In this document: positions 8,819 through 18,159 of the stretch, one piece after another
Numbering within the stretch: position 1 is the stretch's first letter
Layout of the letters: each line of letters begins with the position of its first letter
NCBI GenBank assembly: GCA_944389935.1
Contig: CALXOE010000003.1
Location: forward strand, 62,001 to 126,000
Direction: 5' to 3'
Origin: an uncultured Victivallis sp.
Lineage (GTDB): Bacteria > Verrucomicrobiota > Lentisphaeria > Victivallales > Victivallaceae
DNA: 64,000 nt
Program-made: the position numbers and the translations under genes
Notes under the pieces: model-generated
Told to the model about the DNA's origin: nothing
The model's database searches: none
What the model saw: the letters and a program-made list of their open reading frames with translations, nothing else

Positions 8819-11800
8819 TTGATCCGGAGGAAAAGGCGGTATCGCAGGATGCTTCTGACGCTGCTTGTCGCCGCGTTGTGCGTTTTTTTTGCGTATTTTT
8901 TTCTGACCGGATCGTTTTTTCTGACTTCGGTGGTTCTGCCGCTGTTGAGCAGTCGCTGGGGAGTGGAAGTCGTCGCTGATCGGATTGAGTTGTCGATCTT
9001 CCGCCCGCGGATCATGGTGGAGAATCTGCGGGTGGGTCCGGAGGGGAGTCCCTATTTCCGAACGAAACGGGGGGAAGCCCGTTATGCGTTTTCGATGCTG
9101 GCAGGAAAAGGAATCCGACTTTCCGAGGTCCGGATGAGCGGTTCCGAACTGACGCTTTATCATCTCGGCGGCAGGAGGTGGAGCGTCAAGAGTCCGGCAG
9201 CAGTGGCGGCGCAAAAGCCCCGGAAGAAGCGGCGGAATCCGTTCCGGATCGATCTGGAGGATGTGGTTTTCCGTGACTCCTGCCTGCGGCTGATCTTCGG
9301 GGATCCGGAGGCGGGCGGGGCGTTGGAACTGACCGGACTCGAGTTGCGGGCCGACCGTTTTGCGAACAGTCGGCGGATGCGGCTGACGGCGCTCGGAGCG
9401 CTGCGGTTCGCCTCGAGTCGCGCGAATCATGTCGACGCCGGCCGGTTTACGCTGCGGTTCGACACGGGGCTTGCAGCGAATCTCGTGCCGGAGACGTTCG
9501 ATACGACGTGCTCCCTCTCGGGCTTGTTCGGCTCGATCAGCGGGGAGCCGTTCAACGACGGCGCGGTCGATCTGACGGCGACGGGGAGCTGTGACCGGGG
9601 GGGATTCGAATTCCGCAAACTTGCGCTGACCCAGCACCAGGGCGGGACGCTCCAGAGTGAGATGGAACTTTCCGGGCGGGTTCGGTATCAACCGTTTGAG
9701 ATTCGTGGAGATGTGGACATCCGGCATTTGTCGGAGGAGATCACCTCGCTGCTGTTCGATCTCGGATTCGGGTTCAATCCCGGGCGTGCTGAGCTGCAGT
9801 ATCGCGGGAAATTCGCCTATGCGCGGCGCAAACTCACGGCTTCCGGAATTCTTCGGGCGGACCGGAACGGCGATGCGATCATCGGGCTTGAGCGGATTTC
9901 ACTGCCCCAGTTGCGGCTCGACGGGGAGTACGATCTGGCGGTCGATCTCGAGAAAAGTTCGATCGATTTGCGCAAGTTCGCTGTGACGCTGACCGAGCGG
10001 GAGGAGGAGAGGGCGTCATTTCGTCTTCAGCACCCGATCCGTTACTCCTGGCTGGAGCGTGGGAACTCGCCGAGTCAGCAGGCGGTATTCGATCTGGAGT
10101 GCCGCGAACTGGATTTGAAATTGCTGCGTTTTCTGCTGCCGGGAGATTCGGTTTTCCAATTTGATTCGGGCGTGCTTTCCGCGCAGATGCAGTTGACGTT
10201 GAAACGGAATCTTTCGGCGTTTTCCCTGCTGGGCAGCGGCCGGATCGCGGGAGGGCGCTGCTGCTGGGACGGCAGGGAGTTTGAACTTTCCGAGATCATT
10301 GCCGGACTGGATTTGGAGTTGCGGCGTGATTTTCACTGGACGCTCCGGAATCTGTCGCTGTCGTTGAGAAACGGTGGAATGAATCTCGGCAACGCGAATT
10401 TTTCCGGAGAGGGGGAGCTGACCGATATTGCCGGACGGCTTTCGGGGCGGCTCGAGGGGCTTGCGCCGGAACTGGCGGTGTGGATCTCTCCAGCGCTGGA
10501 TCCGTTTCTGCCGGAATACCGCAAACTCGGATTCGGCACGGCTGAAGTCGCGTTTCAGCTTGACAAGCCGGCCCGCGAGGCGCCGCTGTGTCTGCGGAGT
10601 TGCGAAGCGGCCATCTTCCGGGAGGGGAAGCGGGCGCTGGAGCTCAAGGCCGGTCCCTATCGGTTCGGCGGGGAGACTCCCGGGGGAGATGAGTTGAAAT
10701 TCCGTCTTTCGGGCGAGCTGCCGGTTGCGGCGGCGAACGCCTATCTCGGGCCGGGCGTGCAGTTCGATTCGGGGCGGGTGCGGCTGTCGGCGGAGGGATC
10801 GATCGCGCCCGGTTTCCGTTCGGCGGTCTATTCCGGCGAATTGATGTTTGACGATCTCGGCGCGGAGTGGTCGGGGCGGCATTACCGGGATTTTTCGGTG
10901 CAGTGCTCGTTTTCCGGCTACATGCCGACGATGCGTTATCTGGAGATGCGGATGCTGAACTTCTATCTGCGCCGCCGGGGAAAACCCGCGCTGCGACTGG
11001 AGTGTCCGGGAGCGTGGGATTTTGAGCGGGCGAGTTATTCGGGAGAGTGGTCGATCCGTTATTTGAACGATCAGTTTCTCTCACTGTTCTTTCCGGATGC
11101 GGTTTCCGATGCGCAGTTGACGGGGAAGATGCAGCTTTTTGCGCGGGAGAACTTCCGGGTGCTGCGCGCTTCGGGCGCGTTTGATCTGGACAGATTCGTG
11201 ATGCCGTCGCGCCCCGGGGAGGTGTATACCGGGACGCTCTCGCTGATGGCCGAGAAGGATGAGCGGCGACTGCTGCTGCGCCGGGTGTCGGCGGCCCTCC
11301 GGCAGGACGAGGCGTTGCTCTTCGATCTGGCGGGAGAGTGCCGCGCGGACCTCTCCTCTCCGGAGGGAGGAATCACGATGCAGCTCGCATCGTCGACGGT
11401 CGACGCGGGGAAACTTCTGGCTCTGTTCCCGGCGCGGAGACGGGAGGAGAAACCCGATTCCGGCCATGCGCCGCGACTCAATTTCGGTCGGCGTCCGGTC
11501 GATCTCGGCTGCCGGTTGCGCAGGATCCGGCTCACGCCGTCACTGTCGGCGGATCTGGATACCCGGCTGCGCCTGCGCACGGATTCGCTCGAGACGGACC
11601 ATCTGCTTTTGCAGATCAACAATGCGCGGTACGGCGGGGAGTTCAGCGGCCGCAACACGGAGCAGGGGGTTCTGTTCACGGCGGCGCTGCGCGGGGATGA
11701 GCCGCTTTCGCTGCCGCCGCTGATGGAGCTGATTGAGGGAACTTCCCAGGAGGGGGCTGCCGGGACACTGCGGGATTTGAATCTGAATCTGCGGTTTCTG

Positions 11801-12430
11801 GAGGATGGCCGTCCCGATTCCTGGCTGGAGACGATGAGCGGGGTGCTCGAGATGGATTTTCAGGATCTGACGATTCCCGACACGGTCGTGAAAGGAGAAT
11901 TCGCGCGTCTGCTGCTGTTCCCGGTCGAGGTGGCCGGACAGCTAAGCACGCTTCTGGCGGAGGATCTCTCGACCTGGAAAGAGAGCATCGTCAGCAGCGA
12001 GTCGCTGACGAAACGGCTCAAGACCGTGCGGCTCGACGAGGGCAGTGTGAAACTCCATGCGAATGAGGGGCATGTCCGCGTCGATGAGTGTGTATTCTTC
12101 GGCGACTGGATCAGCCGCCTGGTGTTTTCCGGCGCGTTTGATCTGGCGGGCGAACGGAGGCTCGATCTGGCGTCGAAACTGACCATCAGCGGTTTTCAGG
12201 CGATGATTCCGATCGAGGGAACGCTGGAGAATCCGTTTGTCCGGCTCGGGTCGATTGCGAGCGGCTCGCTCGGGGAGCTTCTGAGCCGGATTCGAGAGCT
12301 CAAGCTCATCGGAACGTCGGCGGACCCGTCGGATCCGGACAAGGTCGAGCCGATCATCATGATCGACAAACTGCCGAGCGCGGGAATGATCCGCGAATTG
12401 CAGGAACTGTTTACTGAACTGTGGAATTGA
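8819..12430 (+). CDS. AsmA/TamB-like giant envelope protein
   Basis: A 1203-residue inner-membrane-anchored protein with a basic N-terminus (RRKRRYRR), one transmembrane helix (LLTLLVAALCVFFAYFF) and a long, repetitive beta-strand body. This plan fits the AsmA-like/repeating-beta-groove proteins that move or organise phospholipids between the membranes. The C-terminal 200 residues (GVLEMDFQDLTIPDTVVKG, then LSTLL and the VRLDEGSVKLHANEG region) resemble AsmA C-terminal segments. The TTG start at 8819 is chosen because GAGG lies seven bases before it and it keeps the positive charges ahead of the membrane helix. ATG 8849 is the alternative. The frame is open back to 8684, but that would overlap the upstream gene by over 100 bases. 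Confidence 0.7.
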   Translation: MIRRKRRYRRMLLTLLVAALCVFFAYFFLTGSFFLTSVVLPLLSSRWGVEVVADRIELSIFRPRIMVENLRVGPEGSPYFRTKRGEARYAFSMLAGKGIRLSEVRMSGSELTLYHLGGRRWSVKSPAAVAAQKPRKKRRNPFRIDLEDVVFRDSCLRLIFGDPEAGGALELTGLELRADRFANSRRMRLTALGALRFASSRANHVDAGRFTLRFDTGLAANLVPETFDTTCSLSGLFGSISGEPFNDGAVDLTATGSCDRGGFEFRKLALTQHQGGTLQSEMELSGRVRYQPFEIRGDVDIRHLSEEITSLLFDLGFGFNPGRAELQYRGKFAYARRKLTASGILRADRNGDAIIGLERISLPQLRLDGEYDLAVDLEKSSIDLRKFAVTLTEREEERASFRLQHPIRYSWLERGNSPSQQAVFDLECRELDLKLLRFLLPGDSVFQFDSGVLSAQMQLTLKRNLSAFSLLGSGRIAGGRCCWDGREFELSEIIAGLDLELRRDFHWTLRNLSLSLRNGGMNLGNANFSGEGELTDIAGRLSGRLEGLAPELAVWISPALDPFLPEYRKLGFGTAEVAFQLDKPAREAPLCLRSCEAAIFREGKRALELKAGPYRFGGETPGGDELKFRLSGELPVAAANAYLGPGVQFDSGRVRLSAEGSIAPGFRSAVYSGELMFDDLGAEWSGRHYRDFSVQCSFSGYMPTMRYLEMRMLNFYLRRRGKPALRLECPGAWDFERASYSGEWSIRYLNDQFLSLFFPDAVSDAQLTGKMQLFARENFRVLRASGAFDLDRFVMPSRPGEVYTGTLSLMAEKDERRLLLRRVSAALRQDEALLFDLAGECRADLSSPEGGITMQLASSTVDAGKLLALFPARRREEKPDSGHAPRLNFGRRPVDLGCRLRRIRLTPSLSADLDTRLRLRTDSLETDHLLLQINNARYGGEFSGRNTEQGVLFTAALRGDEPLSLPPLMELIEGTSQEGAAGTLRDLNLNLRFLEDGRPDSWLETMSGVLEMDFQDLTIPDTVVKGEFARLLLFPVEVAGQLSTLLAEDLSTWKESIVSSESLTKRLKTVRLDEGSVKLHANEGHVRVDECVFFGDWISRLVFSGAFDLAGERRLDLASKLTISGFQAMIPIEGTLENPFVRLGSIASGSLGELLSRIRELKLIGTSADPSDPDKVEPIIMIDKLPSAGMIRELQELFTELWN

Positions 12431-13257
12431 TGAAAATGGAACTGTTCGACACACACTTTCACTATTACGGGGAGAGTTCCCCGGGGGAGTATTTCCGGAA
12501 CGTTCTGGCTGCCGCGGCCGCGCCGCCGCAGGGCCGGATCGGAGTGCCGGATCGATTGTGGCTCATGGCTGCGGGCGGAGATTATCTGGAGAGCTGCCGT
12601 TCGCGCGAATTCGCCCAGGTGGTGGACACCGCCTGTTTCGCCGCGGGAGTCCATCCGCACAGTGCGGAGAAATTTCTCGCGGAACGGAACGACTTCGGCG
12701 AGTTCCGCGGACATCCGAAGCTGAAAGCGATCGGAGAACTCGGATTGGATTACTTTTACGAACAATCCGCGCGGAAGGTGCAGCGGGAGGTTTTCGCCCG
12801 CTTTCTCGACCTGGCGCTCGAGTGGGATCTCCCGGCGATCGTGCATCTGCGCGACCGTGACCGGGAGTGGAGCGCCTACGAGGACGGCTATGAACTGCTC
12901 GCTCCGTTTGCGGAAAGGGGGGGGCGGTTCGTGATCCACTGCTTCTCCGGGACGCCTGACTGGGCGCGGAAATTTCTGGCGCTCGGGGCATACCTCGGAG
13001 TGACCGGCATGGTGACATTCAACCGGGCGGAGAATATCCGGGAGGCACTCCGGGTGATTCCGGACGACCGGCTGCTGATCGAGACCGATTCACCCTATCT
13101 CGCGCCGGTGCCGCACCGCGGAACGACGAATCATCCCGGATTTCTCATGCTTGTGGCCGCACGGGTTGCGGAGGAGCGCGGCCGGACCGTCGAGGAGATT
13201 GCGGCGCTCACGACCGCCAACGGAATGCGGTTTTACCGGTTCGGGGAGGGGAGATGA
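12430..13257 (+). CDS. tatD: TatD-family metal-dependent hydrolase
   Basis: A TIM-barrel nuclease/hydrolase of the TatD family. Ligands are visible in order: HxH in DTHFHYYG, Glu in GELGLDY, His in IVHLRDRD, His in IHCFSG and Asp in ETDSPYLAP. Family members act as 3'-5' exonucleases on DNA or RNA. The product is 275 residues, near the usual 260. The N-terminal loop after the HxH carries an Ala- and Pro-rich insertion (AAAAAPPQGRIG). The ATG at 12430 overlaps the stop of the AsmA-like gene. The stop overlaps the start of nudC (ATGA), so three genes are tightly coupled. A run of eight G bases lies at 12917-12924 inside the gene. Confidence 0.92.
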   Translation: MKMELFDTHFHYYGESSPGEYFRNVLAAAAAPPQGRIGVPDRLWLMAAGGDYLESCRSREFAQVVDTACFAAGVHPHSAEKFLAERNDFGEFRGHPKLKAIGELGLDYFYEQSARKVQREVFARFLDLALEWDLPAIVHLRDRDREWSAYEDGYELLAPFAERGGRFVIHCFSGTPDWARKFLALGAYLGVTGMVTFNRAENIREALRVIPDDRLLIETDSPYLAPVPHRGTTNHPGFLMLVAARVAEERGRTVEEIAALTTANGMRFYRFGEGR

Positions 13258-14090
13258 GCCGTTTTTATCCGGAGCCGTTTTCGTTCGGAACGGGCGCTGC
13301 CGCGTCGGGCGCGGATGAGATCGTCATTGTACTTTTTCCCGGAAACCGGGTTCTTCTGGCCGGCGACCGGCTGCCGCGGAGTTCGGAGCTGCCGTTCTTC
13401 GCCGGAGATGGGGTGCGCATCGGGCGGATCGACCGGACCGCATGCGTGATGGTTGAGGAGAGTCCCGTTCCCGCGGAGGTGGAGTCCGGGACTCTCCGGC
13501 AAATCGAGATCCGGGAGGCGCTGACTTTGCTCTCCGAGCTGGAACAGACTGCGCTCTGCCGGGCGCGGACGCTCTCGTTCTGGCGGCGCAACCGCCGGTA
13601 CTGCGGTGCGTGCGGGGCGGAACTCGAGGACCGGAGCGAGGAGTGCGCCCGGGGCTGCCCGTCGTGCGGGGCGGTGTTCTATCCGCAGATAGCGCCGGCG
13701 GTGATTACGGCGATCACGGACGAACGCGGGCGGCTGCTGCTGGCGCACAACAGCCGTTTCCGGGAGGGTATGTACAGTCTGATCGCGGGATTTGTCGAAC
13801 CGGGCGAATCGATGGAGTCGGCCGTCCGGCGCGAGATCCGCGAGGAGGTCGGGCTTGAAGTGAAAGAGATCCGTTATGCCGGGAGCCAGAGCTGGCCGTA
13901 CCCGAATTCGCTCATGATCGGTTTTACGGCGGAATATGCGGGGGGGGAGATCCGGCCGGACGGGGTCGAGATCACCGACGCGAGATTCTGCACCCCGGAG
14001 GATATGCCGGACATTCCGTCGCCCGGCTCGATCGCGCGCAGGCTGATCGATCAATGGTTGAACCAACAACAGGAGACTCAACGAGGATGA
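13254..14090 (+). CDS. nudC: NAD+/NADH pyrophosphatase (Nudix hydrolase NudC)
   Basis: A 278-residue NudC-type Nudix enzyme that splits NAD(H) to NMN(H) and AMP and can remove NAD caps from RNA. A four-Cys zinc ribbon (YCGACG then CPSCG, about residues 118-140) precedes the Nudix domain. The Nudix box runs from GFVEPGES to REIREEVGL (about 180-205). The family marker SQPWPFPxS appears as SQSWPYPNS just after it, which sets NudC apart from other Nudix enzymes. Start and stop overlap the neighbouring genes, so it is part of the tatD-nudC-membrane protein run. Confidence 0.93.
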   Translation: MSRFYPEPFSFGTGAAASGADEIVIVLFPGNRVLLAGDRLPRSSELPFFAGDGVRIGRIDRTACVMVEESPVPAEVESGTLRQIEIREALTLLSELEQTALCRARTLSFWRRNRRYCGACGAELEDRSEECARGCPSCGAVFYPQIAPAVITAITDERGRLLLAHNSRFREGMYSLIAGFVEPGESMESAVRREIREEVGLEVKEIRYAGSQSWPYPNSLMIGFTAEYAGGEIRPDGVEITDARFCTPEDMPDIPSPGSIARRLIDQWLNQQQETQRG

Positions 14091-14632
14091 ATGAACTTCT
14101 GATTTACCGGATTGCGCTCGGAGTGGCGGGGATCTGCTTTGCGGCGTTTGCGGTCTGGACGTTCCGGCTCTCGCCGGAGAATCTTTCCCGTTTTGAACCG
14201 TGGCCGCGGGCGAAACTGCCGGGGATGGTGATCGGCTGGATTGCGCTGGCGCTGTGTGTGCCGCATGCGGCGGTGGTGTCGCCGGGATTTCTCGTCCCGC
14301 TGCTGTGGCCGCTGGCGATCGTCGTGCCGATTCTGGGGTACTGCTTTGTCGATTACCCGCTGGCGCGGGCGCTGGGCGGGGCGGCGATTCTGGGAGCCTA
14401 TTATCTGGTGCACAAGAGTTTCGAGCTGCACACGCCGTGTTCCGGCGCGATCGCTGTGCTCGCGTGGATCTTCGGAATCGCGGGGATCTGGGTTTCCGGC
14501 AAGCCGTGTGCGCTGCGGGACTGGATTCGTCTGTGCGCACGTTCCGGCGTCTGGCGCGGAGTCAGCGGCGGATTCTGGGTGGTGTTTGCGCTTGCGCTCT
14601 TCTGGGGGGCGCTGCTGACGAGGGGGGAGTGA
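14087..14632 (+). CDS. Integral membrane protein of unknown function
   Basis: A 181-residue protein made almost wholly of hydrophobic segments: about five to six transmembrane helices (for example ALGVAGICFAAFAVWTF, PLLWPLAIVVPILGYCF and FWVVFALALFWGALL). ATG 14087 overlaps the nudC stop and has AGGAG eleven bases upstream. An in-frame ATG at 14054 would lie deeper in nudC and is less likely. No motif is recognised. It is followed one base later by rsmG, so it belongs to the same operon. The nearby functions do not suggest a role. Confidence 0.75.
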   Translation: MNELLIYRIALGVAGICFAAFAVWTFRLSPENLSRFEPWPRAKLPGMVIGWIALALCVPHAAVVSPGFLVPLLWPLAIVVPILGYCFVDYPLARALGGAAILGAYYLVHKSFELHTPCSGAIAVLAWIFGIAGIWVSGKPCALRDWIRLCARSGVWRGVSGGFWVVFALALFWGALLTRGE

Positions 14633-14633
14633 T

Positions 14634-15317
14634 ATGACGTTCAGACTTGCCGGTTATGCGGCATTGTGCGGAGTGGCCGACCCGGAGGGTTTCGCCGGGC
14701 AGTGCGAAGCGTTGCGCGATCTGCTTGTCGAGGCCAATAAAACGGTGAACCTGACCCGGATCACGGAACCGGAGGAGTTCGCCGTCAAGCATGTGGCCGA
14801 TTCCCTCTCGATCGCGAGGGAGTTTCCGGAGCTGACGACCGGGTATGGGAAGATCGCGGATATCGGCTGCGGGGCGGGATTCCCGTCGCTGGTTCTGGCG
14901 ATGGCGTTCCCGAACCTGCGGATCACGGCGATCGATTCGACCGGGAAGAAGACGGCGTTCGTCGAACGCGCGGTCGCGGCGCTCGGACTCCGGAATGTTC
15001 GCGTCGTGCACGGTCGCAGCAATGAGCTGAACTGCAAACCGCAGTTCCGGCACCAGTTTGACGTGGTGACGGCGCGCGCGGTCGCGGCGGCTCCGATCAT
15101 CTATCTGGATGCGTGCGATTTCATCAAGCGCCGGACCGGGCGGTTCATTCTCTACAAGACGCCGCAGCAGGCAGCGGAAGATCTGCCCGCCCTGGAGATC
15201 GCCTGCCGGAAATCCCCGGTCATCTGGCGCACGACCGAGGTGTTTGAACTGCCCGGAGGAGCCGGACAGAGACTTTTCCTCTACTCCGTTCCCGGGAGCG
15301 AAGCCGGGAAGCCGTGA
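14634..15317 (+). CDS. rsmG: 16S rRNA (guanine527-N7)-methyltransferase
   Basis: RsmG (GidB) methylates G527 of 16S rRNA using S-adenosylmethionine. The 227-residue product shows the family start EANKTVNLTRITEPEEF, the SAM-binding motif IADIGCGAGFPSLVLA near residue 75, and DVVTARAVA near 143. It is the last plus-strand gene before a convergent minus-strand gene. The end of the coding region and the bases just after it contain a GC-rich inverted repeat (TTCCCGG and CCGGGAA arms) but no T-run, so a simple terminator is not clear. Confidence 0.95.
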   Translation: MTFRLAGYAALCGVADPEGFAGQCEALRDLLVEANKTVNLTRITEPEEFAVKHVADSLSIAREFPELTTGYGKIADIGCGAGFPSLVLAMAFPNLRITAIDSTGKKTAFVERAVAALGLRNVRVVHGRSNELNCKPQFRHQFDVVTARAVAAAPIIYLDACDFIKRRTGRFILYKTPQQAAEDLPALEIACRKSPVIWRTTEVFELPGGAGQRLFLYSVPGSEAGKP

Positions 15318-15350
15318 ACCGGTCTCCGGGGTGCGGCGCTCTGTTTCACA

Positions 15351-17426
15351 TCACTTTTCCGCGACGAGATCGCGGAGGGCTTTCCCGCATTCGATTCCGG
15401 CGACGGACTGTTTGAGCGCTTCGCTGCGGCTTATGGTGTCAAACTCGTTCCGGAGTTCCGGCCATTCGGGTGTGATCGCCAGCGGTTTGCCGCCGTTGCG
15501 TTGTTTCGCCTCGTTCGCGGCCCGCGCCGCGTCGGCGAAGCGTTCCTGATGCAGGTAGACGAGGACCTTGAGCAGATCCCCCTCCGCGGAGGCGGGCGTC
15601 ATCGCGATCGTCTCGAGCGCCTGCGGGAACTCTTTCATCCGCATTCTGCCGAATGCGATGCGCAGTGGCAGCAGCCGGTTGTTCTTATCGATCTCCGTGA
15701 GCTGGCGGTAGTACCAGAGCGCGCTGGTCCAGTCGCCGTTCCCGGCGGCTTCGGCGGCCGCGTTCATCATGAATTCGGCCAGTTCGCGCTGTTCGCCGAG
15801 TTGTTTCCCGAGTTCCGGTTCGAGACGGGGATCGGGACCCGCGCCGAGAGAACGCGCCTTTTCGTAAGCCGCGGAGGCGGCGGTTTTATCGCCGGCGGAG
15901 AGTTTCAGACGGGCGAGTTCCAGGTGCGGTGCCGGGGAGGCGGGATCGAGCTTCGCGGCGGCGAGGAATCCGGCTTCGGCGGACTGACGGTTGCCGCTCC
16001 CGGCCAGGGCGCGGGCGGCCGCCATCCGCAGCCGGAAGTCACCGGGATTGGCAGCCAGCGGTTTATCCAGAACGGAAACGGCGTTGCCGTATTTGCCCAT
16101 TCCGATGAGAGATTCCGCCCGTGCCGCGGCGATTCCGGGATCGGTGGGGGCGTTCCGGGCTGCCCGGGCGAGGAACTGTTCAGCGGACTCATACTCCGCG
16201 CGGCGCAGATGCAGCATGCCGAGCGCGGCAGCTGCTGCGTTGTTTTCCGGTTCCCGGGCGAGCGCGGCGCGGTAGTTCCAGGCGGCGAGATCCCAGGATT
16301 CTTCGGATTCGGCCTTGTGTCCGGCGGCGATGAGTTCAGCCGCGGAGAGGCTTGCCGGTGCGGCAACCTCCGGGGCGGTGAGCCGGGGCTCGGGGGCCGG
16401 AGGCGCCTCCCGCTGTTCGGCAAGCTGTTTGCGCAGTGCGGCGTTTTCGTCGCTCAGAAGCTGATTTTTCTTCTGTTCCTCGAGGAGTTTTCCGGCATTT
16501 TTGCCGAGTTCGGTGATCTGCTGCTGCGCGGCGGCGAGTTTCTCCTCCGCGGGCCGGAGCCGGGCGGCGGTTTCGCGGAGTCCGGCGGCCTCCTGCTGGA
16601 CGGCCTGGAAATTCTTCCGGAGCGTGGCGGATTCGGCTTCGAGCTTTGCAAGTTTCGCACTCGACTCGGCGGCGGCCTTGAGCTGTTCGTCGGCGCGGCC
16701 GAGGGCGGATTTGGTTTTGGCGAGTTCGGCGTCGGCGGCCGAGAGCGCTTTCTCCAGTGATTTTTTCTGAGATGTGATCAGATCGAGCTCCTGTTTGTCA
16801 GTGGCGAGCTGCTGCTCTAGGTTTTTGATCCGGCTGTTCAGTGCGGTGTTGGTCTCATCGCTTTCCCGCAGGCTGCGTTCGACGGCGGTATTGCGGTTTC
16901 TGATTTGCGCCTCGAGTTTGGAGCAGCGTTCGCTCCACTCCTGCATGTCGGCTTCGAGTTTCGTGTTGCGCTCGCGCAGGTTCTTCATCTCGACTTCCGA
17001 GAGTTTTGCGGAGGCCTGCGCAAGTTCGAGGGATTTGGCAAGTGCGGCGTGTTCACGTTCGAGATTGAGCCGCAGGGTTTCCACGCGCTGGAGCGTCTCG
17101 CGGAGCTGTACGAGTTCAAGCTGGGCGAGACGATGGTTGTTGCCGGCTTCGAGAGCGGCGGCTTCCGCGGTTTCGCGCGCTTTGCGGGCCTCCTGCGCCT
17201 CGTTCCGGAGTCTGGTGTTTTCGGAGAGAATTTCGGGGTTGAGTTCGGTTTTCCCTCCCTGGACCGCATCGGCGAGACGGCTGTTGGCCACGGCGAGTTC
17301 GGAGGTCAGGGCGGCGGCTTTCTCCTCGGCGGCTTTGAGTTTTCGCTCGGCCTCGGCGCGGGCGGCTTCGAGTGCGGCGGTTTTGCGGGCCGACTCGTTC
17401 CCGACGTTGCGCAGTTCCTCGAGCAT
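15351..17426 (-). CDS. Coiled-coil/TPR protein, C-terminal fragment (frameshifted gene)
   Basis: This 691-residue frame continues the protein begun by the frame at 17446-18159. Residues 1-330 are a long heptad-type coiled coil rich in Glu, Ala, Leu and Lys. A Pro-rich linker follows near 340-355, and then about nine TPR-like helical repeats (for example AWNYRAALAREPENNAAAAALGMLHLRR is the first). The frame is open before the first ATG, and translating that stretch (ATRKAGLAEAALKQNS) continues the heptads of the upstream frame without a gap. Removing one base of the GG pair at 17501-17502 joins both into one 935-residue exported protein. A scaffold role at the envelope is inferred from the architecture only. 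Confidence 0.75.
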   Translation of the reverse strand: MLEELRNVGNESARKTAALEAARAEAERKLKAAEEKAAALTSELAVANSRLADAVQGGKTELNPEILSENTRLRNEAQEARKARETAEAAALEAGNNHRLAQLELVQLRETLQRVETLRLNLEREHAALAKSLELAQASAKLSEVEMKNLRERNTKLEADMQEWSERCSKLEAQIRNRNTAVERSLRESDETNTALNSRIKNLEQQLATDKQELDLITSQKKSLEKALSAADAELAKTKSALGRADEQLKAAAESSAKLAKLEAESATLRKNFQAVQQEAAGLRETAARLRPAEEKLAAAQQQITELGKNAGKLLEEQKKNQLLSDENAALRKQLAEQREAPPAPEPRLTAPEVAAPASLSAAELIAAGHKAESEESWDLAAWNYRAALAREPENNAAAAALGMLHLRRAEYESAEQFLARAARNAPTDPGIAAARAESLIGMGKYGNAVSVLDKPLAANPGDFRLRMAAARALAGSGNRQSAEAGFLAAAKLDPASPAPHLELARLKLSAGDKTAASAAYEKARSLGAGPDPRLEPELGKQLGEQRELAEFMMNAAAEAAGNGDWTSALWYYRQLTEIDKNNRLLPLRIAFGRMRMKEFPQALETIAMTPASAEGDLLKVLVYLHQERFADAARAANEAKQRNGGKPLAITPEWPELRNEFDTISRSEALKQSVAGIECGKALRDLVAEK

Positions 17427-17445
17427 GTGGTTGAGTCGCTGGAGT

Positions 17446-18159
17446 TCAGCGCTGTTCTGTTTGAGCGCGGCTTCTGCAAGTCCGGCTTTGCGGGTGGCTT
17501 CCGGCGCGGGTCTCGGCGAGGCGGAGCCGTCCGGAAAGCTGTTCGGAGGCGAGTTTTTCCTCGACCAGCCGGCGTTTGAGGGTTTCGATCTCGGCGTCGG
17601 GATCGGCGTTTTTCTTTTCGAGTTCGAGTTTCTGCTTTTCGAGGAGGGCGCATTTCTCCTGGAGAACGCGCTGTTCGCGGAGGAGTTTCAGGGCGTCGAC
17701 TTCATTGGCCTTGAGTTGTTCGATCTCTTTCCGGAGCGTCTCGTTCTCCGTGGTCAGGTCGGTGATCCGCTTCCGGTAATTCTCCTCCTCTTTCCGGAGA
17801 CTCTCCTGTTCGGCGAAGTCGACGCCGCCGACCTGCGGTTCGGGCCGGACGGGAATGGGGGATGAGTCCGTGTCGCCGAGAAGTTTGCGGGCGTTGGCGA
17901 TCTCCCGTTCGCAGTCCGCGATGCGCGACTTGATGATGTTCTGATCCCAGTCGGGCCGGGCACGCTGGATCTCCTGATAGAGTGCGAGTGCCTTGCGGAA
18001 CGTCTCAAGAGCCTGGATATGTTCGCCCCGGTCCCGGAGAATTTCGCCTTTGTGGTAGGTCTCATATCCTTCGCGCCAGATGTCCCAGGCGTTTCTCGCA
18101 GCTCCGGAGAGCAGCGGCAGGACTGCGGCGAGAAGCACAAACAGGATGAATTTTCTCAT
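17446..18159 (-). CDS. Exported coiled-coil protein, N-terminal fragment of the frameshifted gene
   Basis: The 237-residue frame starts with a signal peptide (MRKFILFVLLAAVLPLLSGAA). A TPR-like pair of helices follows (AWDIWREGYETYHKGEILRDR and the ALETFRKALALYQEI region), then coiled coil from about residue 115. The last 24 residues (from GSHPQSR) lose the heptad pattern and end at a stop. The adjacent frame carries the heptads on, so the natural protein almost certainly runs on through 15351. The start ATG overlaps the hflX stop, so it is co-transcribed with hflX. Whether the frameshift is real, programmed or a sequencing slip cannot be told from the sequence. Confidence 0.8.
   Translation of the reverse strand: MRKFILFVLLAAVLPLLSGAARNAWDIWREGYETYHKGEILRDRGEHIQALETFRKALALYQEIQRARPDWDQNIIKSRIADCEREIANARKLLGDTDSSPIPVRPEPQVGGVDFAEQESLRKEEENYRKRITDLTTENETLRKEIEQLKANEVDALKLLREQRVLQEKCALLEKQKLELEKKNADPDAEIETLKRRLVEEKLASEQLSGRLRLAETRAGSHPQSRTCRSRAQTEQR

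Noticed and set aside
12917..12924. Eight-G run in tatD as a phase-variation switch
   Set aside because: TatD is a housekeeping enzyme, the frame is intact, and runs of seven to eight G are frequent in this GC-rich window.
15288..15310. Inverted repeat TTCCCGG/CCGGGAA at the rsmG end
   Set aside because: No T-run on either side and still inside the coding region, so not called a terminator.
15501..16760. 419-residue plus-strand frame opposite the coiled-coil gene
   Set aside because: Gly/Arg-rich shadow of the repetitive coiled-coil/TPR sequence. No motif or ribosome site.
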